DNA of 64,000 bases from Ophiura sarsii (taxonomy: Eukaryota; Echinodermata; Ophiuroidea; Amphilepidida; Ophiuridae): contig CM069446.1 of the NCBI GenBank assembly GCA_035610835.1, positions 47,655,625 through 47,719,624 on the forward strand. The letters run 5' to 3'. Of the stretch, positions 36,578-47,457 are shown one piece after another. A model generated the notes under the pieces. That model worked only from the letters and a program-made list of their open reading frames with translations. It was not told the origin of the DNA and made no database searches. The position numbers were made by a program, and so were the translations under genes. Every line of letters begins with the position of its first letter. The first letter of the stretch is position 1.

Positions 36578-36971
36578 TAGTATCGAACGATACCGGGTGT
36601 TCCAGTATGATACTAGTACTAACAGTCCATATGGGATCTAAAGCATACTAGTACAGGCCAGTATCTGGGACCTAAATTATATAATTTTTTTCTCCTAAAG
36701 AGCTGTTAAAACATTATCAACATGTCGTATTAAATCATATTTAGTTATGATTACATCATGACTTCCAGGCCGTATTGTTGAAGTAAAGATAACAAATTGC
36801 TTTTAGTCTGCAATAGACTTTTCCTTTGGGTAAACACATCAACAGATGTGAATACTTGGGTAAAACACTACCCTGGAACGAATTTCATGCAAAGTAAATT
36901 AATTATATTAGTATTGCAGTCAAGTTATGATGAATATGGATGGGCTTATAGACTAAAAGTCTTCCATTGGT

Positions 36972-37277
36972 GTCTGAGACGGGTCAAACTCGCTAGTCAT
37001 AAGGGTCGCTACTCGCTAGTCATAAGGGTCACTAGTCATAAGGGTCGCTAGTCATAAACCATAACCCTAACCATAACCCTTACCCCAATCCTAACCCTAA
37101 CCCTAGCCATACCCTACTCTAACCCTACACCTAAACCTAACCCTAAACCTACCCTAACTCTACCCTAAACCTAACCCTAACCATAAGATACTTTTATAAC
37201 TAGCGCACTCGTGGTATAGGAAAATACACGTTATGACTAGCGACCCTTATGACTAGCGGGTAGACCCCTCTGAGACT
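36972..37277. mobile_element. Inverted-repeat element enclosing CCCTAA-like repeats
   Basis: The arms read CGCTAGTCATAAGGGTCGCT and its inverse; the outer tips are GTCTGAGAC/TCTGAGAC. The interior 37060-37185 is a run of CCCTAA, CCATAA and CCTAAA units. Confidence 0.75.
37060..37185. repeat. Degenerate telomere-like (CCCTAA)n tract
   Basis: About 20 hexamers of the form CCCTAA with variants CCATAA, CCCTAC and CCTAAA, on the + strand. CCCTAA is the animal telomere unit, but here the tract lies in a mobile-element-like inverted repeat. Confidence 0.7.
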
Positions 37278-37404
37278 ACAGGTAAACAGGTAATGATACC
37301 TTGTTACCAGGAAGTGTACCATGTATTTTTAGTCGTAATTATTACTTAGATGTGGATGTTTCAAAATTACACAAAATAGCCCACCCAATAAATTATTTGC
37401 CGTA

Positions 37405-39269
37405 GGGGAATATGGGGCAACTGGACCGTGGGGCAAGTGGACCGAAATGAAGGATTTTGTAATTGTATGGGCATACTGCTTTCTTTTGATCAATACGACT
37501 TTTGTTGATACTTGGCATATATCTTTACCTTCTACAATCCAAAACATTTGGAACTTTAGGGTATTTACACATGTGATTTTTCTCCATATCTTTGAAGCTA
37601 ACTCCTTGAGTGACTGATTGAAAATTCACAGATAGTATAGGTGATATATGAAGATGGGTTTAGATCATGTTTAATGTACTTTATATGATTGACAGATATG
37701 CAACAGTAAATATATACATGCAGTACAGTCGTCTTAAGATACTAGGTGCATATTGCATTTGATGGGTGCTATATTGTAGTGTGCTAGGGACTTTCCGAAA
37801 TATGATTAAAACCATAGGTTGTGGTTGAAATGACCGTAAAATGGCGCATATTGCTAATTTGGGACATTGGTGGTTTGGATTTCCGATCAATATTATCATT
37901 TAAAGAATGCTTCAACTTAAATCATTATCACGGGTATTCATTTGGTAGAGTTATTAGTTCATGAATTTGCAAATAACAAAGTACACCATTTCTTACTTAT
38001 CTAAAGACACTCGTCTACTTGTAGGACCCGAACGCCGTACTATTTGCGAATTCAAAGATACTCGATGGCTACAGAAAACTGCGTAATGTTTAAAAACTGA
38101 AATGCAGTTTAGTCTTTGTTTCTGAAATGTTTTGGAGTTATTGATTATTATGACAAATGGTGGTATGTTTTAAAACATTTTGGCGTAAAATGTATTACGT
38201 CACAGGCGTGTTTTAATAACGTTTCATCTCGACAAAGTGCTACGTCATTTGTTGGGGTAAGTGGACCGAAGGGGTGTGGGGCAACTGGACCGCCTGCAAA
38301 AACTTAATCAAAATTGTAAAATTCATTTTGAAAATGAGTTGTTAGTGTCAATAAAACATGACTCGGTATTGAAATGTGAATAGAATATGAAATAATTCAC
38401 ATTCTTTCAAGTTCTTAGACATTTTGGGGCATTTCGGGTCTAATACCACTATTTCTGATATTGAAGGATTACAATATGACATGAAATGGCTTTAGAATGG
38501 TTTAAAACCTCGGTATTATGAATTACATCTTTATTATATTTTGAATGGTGTCTGTAAAGGTATTTGCTATGACGAAATATCATGATTTATGTATTTTATC
38601 CACTGCTTTTTGTGTATATCAACCGTTGGGTCATCATTGTCATATTGACTAACTTCCCCTGTAACATGAAAAGCTGGCTAAATATCAAGATGGATTATTA
38701 TAAGTACTAAATGATGATTATATGAAGTAAATAAAATCATTAAAGAAAGGGGTATATAGACAAATGTATGGGGCGTCTGAATATCACAACCATGTAACCA
38801 TTTAACTAGGTTCATACCGTTTTATCTATAATAAACGTGCAGTCGAAAATTGCGCTTGCTTTGTACACCATTAGTATCACTGCTTTTTACACGTTAACCA
38901 CGAAAACTGTATAAAACATGGGTTTCATGAGACCTGTATCATTTTTACACGTTAAATAATATGGAAATGAGTTTGTAAAGAAAATACTGCTTAGTTACCG
39001 TGTTGTCAATCAATGATTTCTGTGTATTCTAACCGTTGGAACATATAGGACCAGTTGCCCCAACGATGGGGTAACTGGACCGTGCCAAGTAAAGTTTTTA
39101 GTTAGTGGTAATTTGCCTTTTGTTTGGATATTTTTTAACATTGATTATATGATATATGGAAACAGTTACATGGGTGATATTTTCATAGCAATTCCATAAA
39201 TATTTACATCAGCTTTAAGCTTTTATATCATGAAATATGCTTAACCGGTCCAGTTGCCCCATCCTCCCC
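37405..39269. mobile_element. TA-target element with GGGGCAACTGGACCG motifs
   Basis: The left end GGGGAATATGGGGCAACTGG is matched by the inverted right end (GGGGAGGATGGGGCAACTGG), with TA at 37403-37404 and 39270-39271. The same motif recurs inside at about 37439, 38254, 38277 and 39050-39085 in both orientations. 1.87 kb, no coding region seen. Confidence 0.75.
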
Positions 39270-39274
39270 TATTC

Positions 39275-40250
39275 TGTTTGTAAAAATAAATCAAATTATC
39301 TCTCCAGTTAATTGTTCTTATTTTTGTGATATGTACGCCATCATGAGTCTAACTTCTGTTGTCTGTCGTAACACTAGTACTTGATTCCCAATTGAATTCA
39401 CCCCCTATTATCAAAATTGTTAATTCAAAAGGTGCCGCTGCAAATGCAATTTGCGTAGAACAATTACTTGGGAAAAACAAAGCTCGATTCCACACAATGC
39501 AATAGCTCATTTCATGCCTGTAATGGTAATAGAAATGTAATGGTACTCCAGCGAGTGACGAAACAGGCACTTCAATATAGCTCTGTTAAAAACAAGTCTG
39601 TGGGTTCTGAAATAAAAGACCTTAGTGTCGCAAGCACTTAAGTTGATATTCATATTACGGTAAGAAGTTAATGATATGATTATGATGCATTTAATATTGA
39701 AATTTTGTTTGTTGTTTGCAAATGCTTATTGAATTAGGATACATGCCTACACTTGACGGTTTTAAATATTATCAGTGTCATTTGAAGACTACAAAACAAC
39801 TTCAAGACAATCATTTCAAAACAGGGCTTATGAACTTATCCCGCTAAGGCCTTACATTTTAATCTTTACGAATTCCATTTATTTCCTCTCACGTAATAGC
39901 ACATCCAATCATGTAATTTCGAATACAAATTATGTAGTCTAATACAAAATGGACAGAAAGGTCTTTAGTCATTAACACTTCCACTTGTTTTATTTGAAAT
40001 GACCGTACTGGGAAATATGCCGACAAAGGGAACACTAATTACCTTCTGATTAGTTTCGTGACTAAGAATAACTTACAACGCAGGAAGTTTGGAAAATCAT
40101 TTGACTACCGTAATTGAAGTAGAATGTTGTGCGACTAGAAGATTTTAAATATTAACTTTGTACAAACTGTTTGCACATGAGTTGTGGATATTATGTTATA
40201 TGCATGTTGTTGAGATTCTGTCACAAGTCTGTGGAAAACCTACGTAAGAA
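39275..40250. other. No gene seen
   Basis: Unique-looking AT-rich DNA between two elements. Confidence 0.5.
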
Positions 40251-40254
40251 TTTA

Positions 40255-40517
40255 AGGATGGCATCCAGATTCGTACGGATTGAAAACCGTAGATTCGTAC
40301 GGATTGAAAACCGTAGATCGGAGAGGGTAAACGCACTGGCTGTCCGTTCACGGGAGTTGTTCAATGCATTCGCTAAGCATGGCTAAACACGTATTGTTTG
40401 GTCATTATTTAACCGCGTTACGTTTATCTACACTAAACTGTCCGTTTATCCCTGGGCCAGTGCGTTTACCCTCTCCGATCTACGGTTTTCAATCCGTACG
40501 AATCTGGATGCCATCCT
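40255..40517. mobile_element. MITE with TTA target duplication
   Basis: The TIRs AGGATGGCATCCAGATTCG run into TACGGATTGAAAACCGTA and GATCGGAGAGGGTAAACGCA; TTA lies at 40252-40254 and 40518-40520. The left arm has an internal 24-bp duplication (GATTCGTACGGATTGAAAAC twice). A PIF/Harbinger-type origin is possible. Confidence 0.82.
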
Positions 40518-40707
40518 TTACCTGTTATACTTTGATCATCGTTACTTCTGTACTCTATACCTCTATCTATCTCATTTTATTTTTAATAATTAATATTTAT
40601 TTATTGTCATTACTTTTCCTCTGGGTAGGAGATTCTTCCTTATAATTTTATCAGCATGTATACTGATATTGGGTTTGATCATGATTTTAGGATTAATTTG
40701 GTTGTTT

Positions 40708-40921
40708 GTTGAGCTCCGTAGCTTTCGAGGTCATTACGACCCCTTTCATTCAGCGTAGTGTTTACGACCCTAAACCGAGACACCGGCTACGACCTACCCG
40801 CCATCTACGATGACCTGCTATCATGTGATCGCCCAAAAGGCGGTCATGTAAAAAACGGAGGGAAGTAAACAATGCGCTGAATGAAGGGGTCGCGGTGACC
40901 TCGAAAGCTACAGAGCTCAAC
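40708..40921. mobile_element. Palindromic MITE, about 214 bp
   Basis: TIRs of about 57 bp: GTTGAGCTC(C/T)GTAGCTTTCG, continuing through GACCCCTTTCATTCAGCG. No clear target duplication. It lies 190 bp from the TTA MITE. Confidence 0.8.
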
Positions 40922-41092
40922 AGACATGGTTCGAAAAAGGTATCTAAATTAATCCTATACTTTTATCATTTAGGACTTTATATAGCCGAATTTAAAGCGG
41001 TAATGACTATGTATATAGGTTACTGTCGTGTAGTGGTACCATGTAATTACCCGAAGTCCATTTTACGGATGTAAAACAATATTTTGATAGTG

Positions 41093-41197
41093 CTAACTTT
41101 ACTCTTGACACGCGGCTATTATTTTGACTATATGCAAAACAGATTGTTTAGAAACCTTTCCTAACTGTCAAAGCCTTATCTCAAGAATTAATGAACC
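41093..41197. mobile_element. MITE family B, left part of a split copy
   Basis: Contains GACACGCGGCTATTATTTTG, AGAAACCTTTCCTAACTGTC and ATTAATGAACC, matching family B up to 41197. The match resumes at 42467 after an insertion. Confidence 0.65.
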
Positions 41198-41299
41198 TTG
41201 CTTACTTGCTTTAAAAGGCATCCCGAAGGGACGGACTTCTGTGATGGCCTTCCACACTGGTCTTTCAAGCATGCATTTTTTCATGCCTAGTTAGTCCTG

Positions 41300-42445
41300 C
41301 AGGCGCGGATCCAGGGGGGGGGGGCGGAGGGGGGCGCGCGCCCCCCGGTAAAAAATCGACCCAAAAAAAAAAAAAAGAGAAAAGAGAGAGGGAGAGGAAA
41401 GGGGGAAGGGGAAGAGAAAGGGAGAAAGAGCCTTTAATTGATCGACGGATTGGTGAATAAAATAACGTTGTATGTCGTGATATACACGTAGGCCTATATA
41501 GGCGGCCGCCCCACTTTTTTGTAAAGAAAGAAAAAAAGAAGGGGAAAAAAAGAGAAGAAACGGAGGAAAGGGATTGCTTTTCATAAAATATTGGTCAAAA
41601 GTATACACTAGATCGCAGCAAATGAGTTCGAAAATTGAAAATGTTTCTACTTCTGAGCCCAGACTCCCCCCTGTTCGAGCTTTTAAACCATGTATATTTA
41701 AATCAAGAATATATATCAGTTATGCTCAACTTCTTTCGTGTATTGAAAAAAACCAAAATATTTATTGGAAATGAAGAGGTGGCTTTTCAATAAAATGTTG
41801 GTCAAAAGTATACACCAGATCGCACCAAATGATTTTTAAAATTGAATTTCTTTTTTACTTATGAGGGGGGCACATCCCCCCTCAGACTCCCCCTGTTCGA
41901 CCTTTTAAACCTAATTCAAGAAAATATATCAGTAATATCCTCAACTTCTTTCGTGTATTGATGAAAAACAAAATATTTTATGGAAATGAAGAGGTGGCTT
42001 TTCAATAAAAATGTTGGTCAAAAGTATACACCAGATCGCACCAAATGAGTTCAAAAATTGAAAAAAATTCTACTTCTGAGGGGGGCACATCCCCCCTCAG
42101 ACTCCCCCTGTTCGACCTTTTAAACCTAATTCAAGAAAATATATCAGTAATATCCTCAACTTCTTTCGTGTATTGATTAAAAACAAAATATTTTATGGAA
42201 ATGAAGAGGTGGCTTTTCAATAAAATTTTGGTCAAAAGTATACACCAGATCGCACCAAATGAGTTCGAAAATTGAACAATTTTCTACTTCGGAGGGGGTA
42301 CATCCCCCCTCAGACTCACCCCTGTCCGAGCAGAGCACGGAGGGCAGTGCTGCGCACCGCATTGGATAGTCCACCAACACAAAATTCAAGATTTTTCATC
42401 TTCTTTTCAGCCCCCCGGTAAATTCAATCTCTGGCTCCGCCCCTG
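41300..42445. mobile_element. hAT-like element with internal 215-bp tandem repeats
   Basis: The termini CAGGCGCGGATCCAGG and (inverse) CAGGGGCGGAGCCAG match the common hAT tip CAGGGGCGG. The interior holds four 205-215 bp repeats at 41578, 41783, 41998 and 42213, each with GGTCAAAAGTATACACCAGA. It sits in a family B MITE whose ATTAATGAACC is repeated on both sides (41187, 42467); the expected 8-bp duplication directly at the tips is not seen. Confidence 0.65.
41578..42330 (+). repeat. 205-215 bp tandem repeat, 3.5 copies
   Basis: Copies start with CTTTTCAATAAAAT(G/T)TTGG and hold TCGCACCAAATGA and CCCCCTCAGACTC; the last is truncated near 42330. Confidence 0.9.
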
Positions 42446-42466
42446 TCCTGTATCCTCTGATAAAAG

Positions 42467-42622
42467 ATTAATGAACCAATACTAGGCATGATTGTACTTA
42501 CGTCAATGCATTTCTCACGATGATTCTAAATATGGTGATAAAAATTCAATAATTTTGATATTTTTGAAACATTTCGTGAAACTGTCTTCTGCAGACGCTG
42601 CCGCGTGTAAAGTGTTAATGAC
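42467..42622. mobile_element. MITE family B, right part of a split copy
   Basis: Resumes with ATTAATGAACCAATACTAGG and runs to GCCGCGTGTAAAGTGTTAA. The 11 bases ATTAATGAACC are present on both sides of the intervening 1.27 kb. Confidence 0.65.
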
Positions 42623-42624
42623 GG

Positions 42625-43590
42625 ATATCTGCAGTCATATATTTATCTTACTGATGTTATCAAAACGTCATTATTTAGTCGGAATTATAGTTAAAATCAC
42701 AGCGAGAATTGTTCTAGATGAGTACGCCGTCGAGATAACGTATTTGGACAAGCTTTTTTCATATTAGCATGATGGACTAACAACACAAAGCTCTATCATT
42801 TTACTTTGTTTTTAATGTAAAAGGCGTGTTAGAGTGGAACTCCTTAATTAGAGTTATATAAATGGATATACTTAAGTCATAGACAACATTTGAACACAAG
42901 GCAAAACCAACCACATGAGTTGCTGTCAAACTGGAAATCATTTACACTAGCGAACAATGATTACTAAATAGCTACAAAGGCTTTAGCTAATAGATTACAA
43001 ACACTTATCTAAGATGGTTGATCCTGACCAGACAAGACATTATTAAAGGGAGATGTATAGGAGAAAATGACAAAATGCTCTTTACATCGTCCTTTCAGGT
43101 TTGTTTTCCGCGTCCTTCCTTTCTCTACTCCTCATCCTATCTTGTTATCCCGCCCCCCCCCCCCCCTTTTCTCTGTCTCTCCCTTCCCTTCCCTTTCTCT
43201 CCTTCTCTCTTCCCTTTTACTCTCTTTCATTTGCATTATGTCTTTACATGGATGGAGAGTGTCTTCGTCTGCGTATCCACGTATTTAGTCGCGCTCATGC
43301 CCCAATGGTGTCGAGTTCTGCTTCTTGTCTTGAGCTCATGCTTGCAACGCGCGTATTTCGTCGTTTTACTTGTGTTTATTTTTTTTATTTGGCCCCGCAT
43401 TCGCGCACACTCTCCACAATTCGTAAACACGATCTCCCGATCGAAACTTCGGGTTTTTTTTGTAATAAAATAATATTGTGCATTTCTTACAAGAACACTA
43501 TTGACTAGTATTTTATTTTCAGAATAATTGGAGATGTGTGACATTGAAAAGCAATCAACATTAAAGTTACCAGTAAAGGATACAGGTAAC
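42625..43590. other. No gene seen; polypyrimidine block
   Basis: 43085-43230 is a strongly C/T-rich tract with a run of 14 C, resembling in reverse the purine tract at the left end of the hAT-like element (41360-41430). The long overlapping frames here arise from that composition. Confidence 0.5.
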
Positions 43591-43594
43591 AATA

Positions 43595-44557
43595 CACTCT
43601 CAGAACAAAGGTTAAAATCTTTAACCATTTTGGTTAAAATGTTAACCAACGGGAGGTTACCAGGTGAACCACACAATTGGTTGGTTAAAACTGTAACCAA
43701 CAGCTGTTGGTTAAACTTTAACCTGTGGTTGGTTACAAATTTTAATCATTTGTTGGTTAATATGTTTTGACCAACAGTGGTTGGTTAAACTTTAACCTGT
43801 GGTTGGTTACAATTTTTAATCATTTGTTGGTCAATATGTTTTAACCAACAGTAGTTGGTTAAAAAATGTTGGTTAAACTTCTTTTTTTTGTTGCTAAAAT
43901 TTAACCCATACAACATTACAATAATTATTGATGTTTCATTGGCCCGATATTGGCTTTCAATATTGGCGCCAACCCGTGGCCAGTACCAACAAGGGACAGG
44001 ACAAGGCACAAGTTCCTAGCCACGAGGCCGGGAAGCGATAACTTGAAACAGCGGCCGCAATTTTTAGACCACGTCAGAATTTGTATATGAAATCAATCGT
44101 GTTATTTTCCGCCCCTGGTATAATGTGCCCATTATTGGAACAATATTGGTTGCCAACATAATGCCAATTGAAGAGCGCCAATGTAACACCAATATTGGTC
44201 CAATATTAGTTTGGCAACATGATGCCAATTGAAGAGCGCCAATGTAAATACCAGGGGCGGAAAATAACACGATTGATTTCATATACAAATTCTGACGTGC
44301 CGTCTAAACAATATGCGCAAAATATTGTCCTCGCCAATGAAATTCTTTGGCGGGAATCTTGTTATGACCTATTGTTGGTTAAAATTATGATGCCTTAACC
44401 AACGTTGAATAAACTAAAAATTAATTATATTTTTACTCTTTAACCAACGCAGTATTAAAAGTAATTTTTAACCAACGCTTCATTTTTAACCAATGTTGTA
44501 TACTTTTTAACCAACATTATTTTAACCCATGGTTATTTAATACCTGTTCTGAGAGTG
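43595..44557. mobile_element. Foldback-type element with GGTTAAAA arms
   Basis: The ends are CACTCTCAGAACA and TGTTCTGAGAGTG, with TA at 43593-43594 and 44558-44559. The arms repeat GGTTAAAATTTTAACC and TTGGTTAA words. A second inverted-repeat element is nested at 44065-44307. The overlapping reading frames are shadows. Confidence 0.82.
44065..44307. mobile_element. Nested palindromic MITE
   Basis: Arms of about 50 bp: ACGTCAGAATTTGTATATGA and GTGTTATTTTCCGCCCCTGG. The interior has repeated CCAATATTGG and GAAGAGCGCCAATGTAA. Confidence 0.8.
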
Positions 44558-45111
44558 TATGGATACACTGCACGATTTAAGGACGTACTAAAGATACTGA
44601 AATACTTTTTTTTAAACACAACGCAAAACACAACCAATGATAGAAAACCTAAGAAATATATCGAATTTTGGATGCTTTATTTCCAAACAAAACACAACAA
44701 ATATCCATGTGAGAGAGGCATAAGAAATAGATTGAAAATAATATAAAACATAAGAATTATATTTTTTTGGTTGCTTTATTTCTGCTCACTATTGATTCTC
44801 TTCCTCCCTGTCCTCTGTCAATGGGGCGACATTATGTTGAGTTTGATGTTGTGTTCTGAAACACAACAGATAATTCCGTCCATACAATGTACATACATAC
44901 TAAATACCGTTTATATACCGTACACAGTGCCCTACTGGGCATTAATGGTACAGTGCCCCTGAAACTTAGGGACGTGAGTTGTGTGTACAGGTAACAGACC
45001 CGTTTTGAATATAACAATGTACAATCAGCTAAAGGGAAAAGGGGGTGTTTTCATGAATTGCTAAATTGTATTTGATATATTCACATACAATTTGTAGTTA
45101 ATGAATCTTAA

Positions 45112-45475
45112 AGGTAGATGTTCTGATTTCTGGCCCGATTTTCAACTCGATGATTTCTATTTTACTTGAAAGGTCATCCTTAAAGATGTCACATTCCAAA
45201 GTTTGAGTTGCATAACTCCAATGGTTCTCATTTTAGAAGCACGAGGTCGCAAGAATTCTGCCCATTGAGTAGTACACAAACTGGCTGGTAACTAACCACC
45301 TTTGGCAGTAATTCACCACATTTTAAGCAATAATGTCTAAATGGAACATTTTTGGCCCCTAAGATTTTACAGACATAATGAGAAAAATAAAATATGGGGA
45401 TTTTTCTGATATCAAACTATCATGTTGTGAAGTAAAAAATCATAGCCCAAAAAAAAAGGATCGGAGAATATACCT
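45112..45475 (+). mobile_element. TTAA-target MITE, family A, copy 3
   Basis: TTAA lies at 45108-45111 and 45476-45479. The left terminus is AGGTAGATG and the right is TATACCT (diverged). It matches copies 1 and 2 through most of its length. Confidence 0.85.
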
Positions 45476-46082
45476 TTAATTAAAAGTTAATGATCCAACA
45501 AAAATATTTCTTAAGAAAATAAAGAAGGAGGAAAATAATACATGTGAAACTTGTAACGAAATAAATTATATTGAACATTTCTTTCAAAGCTGTAAGAAAA
45601 TCAAAACATTTTGGAAAGATATTGAAAGAATACTTTTGCAACAGTATAATATATTTCTGTCCTCGGGCTCTATTTCATGTCAAGTAGAGTTCGGGAGGGG
45701 TCAAATCATCTACCCGATTACGTCGCATGATAGAAATGCGTTCTAGTTATTATGTGAAATTATCGTTTTAAATGTTGTGACGTTTGTAGTCATTGAATAA
45801 AATAGTAATCCTGTCTTCATCGTCAACTGCAAGTCAAGTAGAGGCGGGTGGGGGAAATCGTCTTCCCACCGTTGTCGTTTGCCAGATAGGTTTAAACAAA
45901 ACGCGCTCGAAAAATGGTCCATGTAAGTTGTATTAATGCCTACACACACCCCATCCGGAGAATGGGGCGGGGCACAAGGGTTTGGGGACTGGGACACAAA
46001 GGGCGTTTTGATGGGTTTTTTCTGTCAAGGCCCCCCGCTTGCCCCCCCCCCCCCCCCCCCCCACCCCCTACACCACTGGTAA

Positions 46083-46372
46083 GAGGTTGAACTTATTGAA
46101 TGACCCTTGTATTTTTAAATTTTTTAATTGCTATTATTGGTTGTATCGTTGAAGTGTCACATAACACAAAATAAAGTAAATGTCACCTTCCTCAATCATA
46201 ATATATGAAATATGAGAGAGAGGTTCAAACTTATTGAATGACCCTCGTAGTTATATAAACACAAATTACGATTATTGGTTTTAGCATGAAAAACCCGAAG
46301 TGTCACATCAAACAAAATAAAGTAAATGTCACCGTCCTCAATCATTATACATGACATACAGATTATCCTTAA
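46083..46372. mobile_element. Tandem mariner-like tips
   Basis: Two tandem units of about 136 bp each carry a right tip (ACTTATTGAATGACCCT(T/C)G) and GTAAATGTCACC. The tip is the same as at 20960-20986, with no left tip nearby. Confidence 0.6.
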
Positions 46373-46856
46373 CAAATTCAAGTTTGAATATAATAGAGGT
46401 TACAAAGTAAATAATGCATGTATTTACAATAGTCATGTCTACAATGTAAACAATCACTACCTTCTGTATTCTCGTTAGCATTATCAATATGCGTCCACTA
46501 AGGTCTGACAAGTTAATTCAAATGTTTTATGTCAGCTAAGTGTTTATTTTTTATGAGCACGTTGGTCAATAAACATACTCTATACGCGCAAGGCGCGATT
46601 GCCATTATTTTAACGCTGACGTTAATAAATCGTCATAATAATTTTACTTCATCTACGTGGCAGCTGGCTTTGCGCACAACCATAGTAGCACTGAGACTAA
46701 AGTAACTACGGGGCTAGAATTCACAACCTTATAATCGAATCATCACGAGTCCCGTCCTGTTCAACTGGATTACATAATTACCCAACCTACATTCCTACCT
46801 CTCCCACAATTTCTCGGAGGATGGGAAGATCTTTGAGAAGATTGTTACTACCCAAG

Positions 46857-47457
46857 GTCAATTCCTAGTCTAACCTTTTCCTTCACATTATTCCATGTCA
46901 CACATGTGATGTGACTATGTTTTAAAATAAAGTAAATAAGTTCAAATATCCCCATTGAATAAGTTAGGTCTATGGCACAAACATGACAAAGTAGATTCAT
47001 AACCGTCTTAACAAATAGTCTAGTTATACCATAAAAGCTTTGCTATTGCATCAGGTATCCCCACAAGGGAATCAACTAAAAGACTTCAGGTATGAAATGA
47101 ATAATATGTTACGTAAATTGTGAGAATTTTATTTCTAAAGTTCAACTTTTGTAATTTTAAGACGACTGACACCCCCAATGTCCATTCCTAGTATAGCCTT
47201 ATCCATTCACATTATCCTATATCAGACATGCGAATAGATGTGACTTGGATTAGTGAATAAGCTTAAATCCATTAAGTGATACAGGTCTATGACACAAAGT
47301 AGATACATAATCGTCTTAACAAATAAAATAGTTGTACCATAAAAGCTTCGCTATTGCTTAAGGTATCCCACTTGGGAATCAATGACAAATACTTCAACTA
47401 TAAAATGAATATATGGCTACTTTAATTGTAAGAATCTTATTTCTATAGCACAAAGTA
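46857..47457 (+). repeat. Tandem duplication of about 300 bp
   Basis: 46857-47142 and 47181-47457 align through ATTCCTAGTCTAACC, ACCGTCTTAACAAAT, ACCATAAAAGCTT and GAATCAA. It is diverged, with indels. No coding pattern. Confidence 0.7.

Larger units (their letters stand above)
35330..36690. repeat. CCAGTATCG palindrome array 3, split by an insertion
   Basis: The left portion is 35339-35501 and the right portion 36580-36675, ending CTGGGACCTAAATTATATAA (the family's right end). The TTGGTCA element occupies the middle. Confidence 0.8.

Noticed and set aside
37060..37185. A true chromosome end
   Set aside because: The CCCTAA tract is degenerate, short, flanked by inverted arms and followed by ordinary genomic sequence on both sides.
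41291..41608. 105-codon minus frame rich in F, S and P
   Set aside because: Composition artefact of the purine tract in the hAT-like element.
43018..43700. Overlapping frames of 151, 135, 154 and 80 codons
   Set aside because: Produced by a C/T-rich tract and by the GGTTAAAA arm of a mobile element. Low-complexity products, open on both strands.
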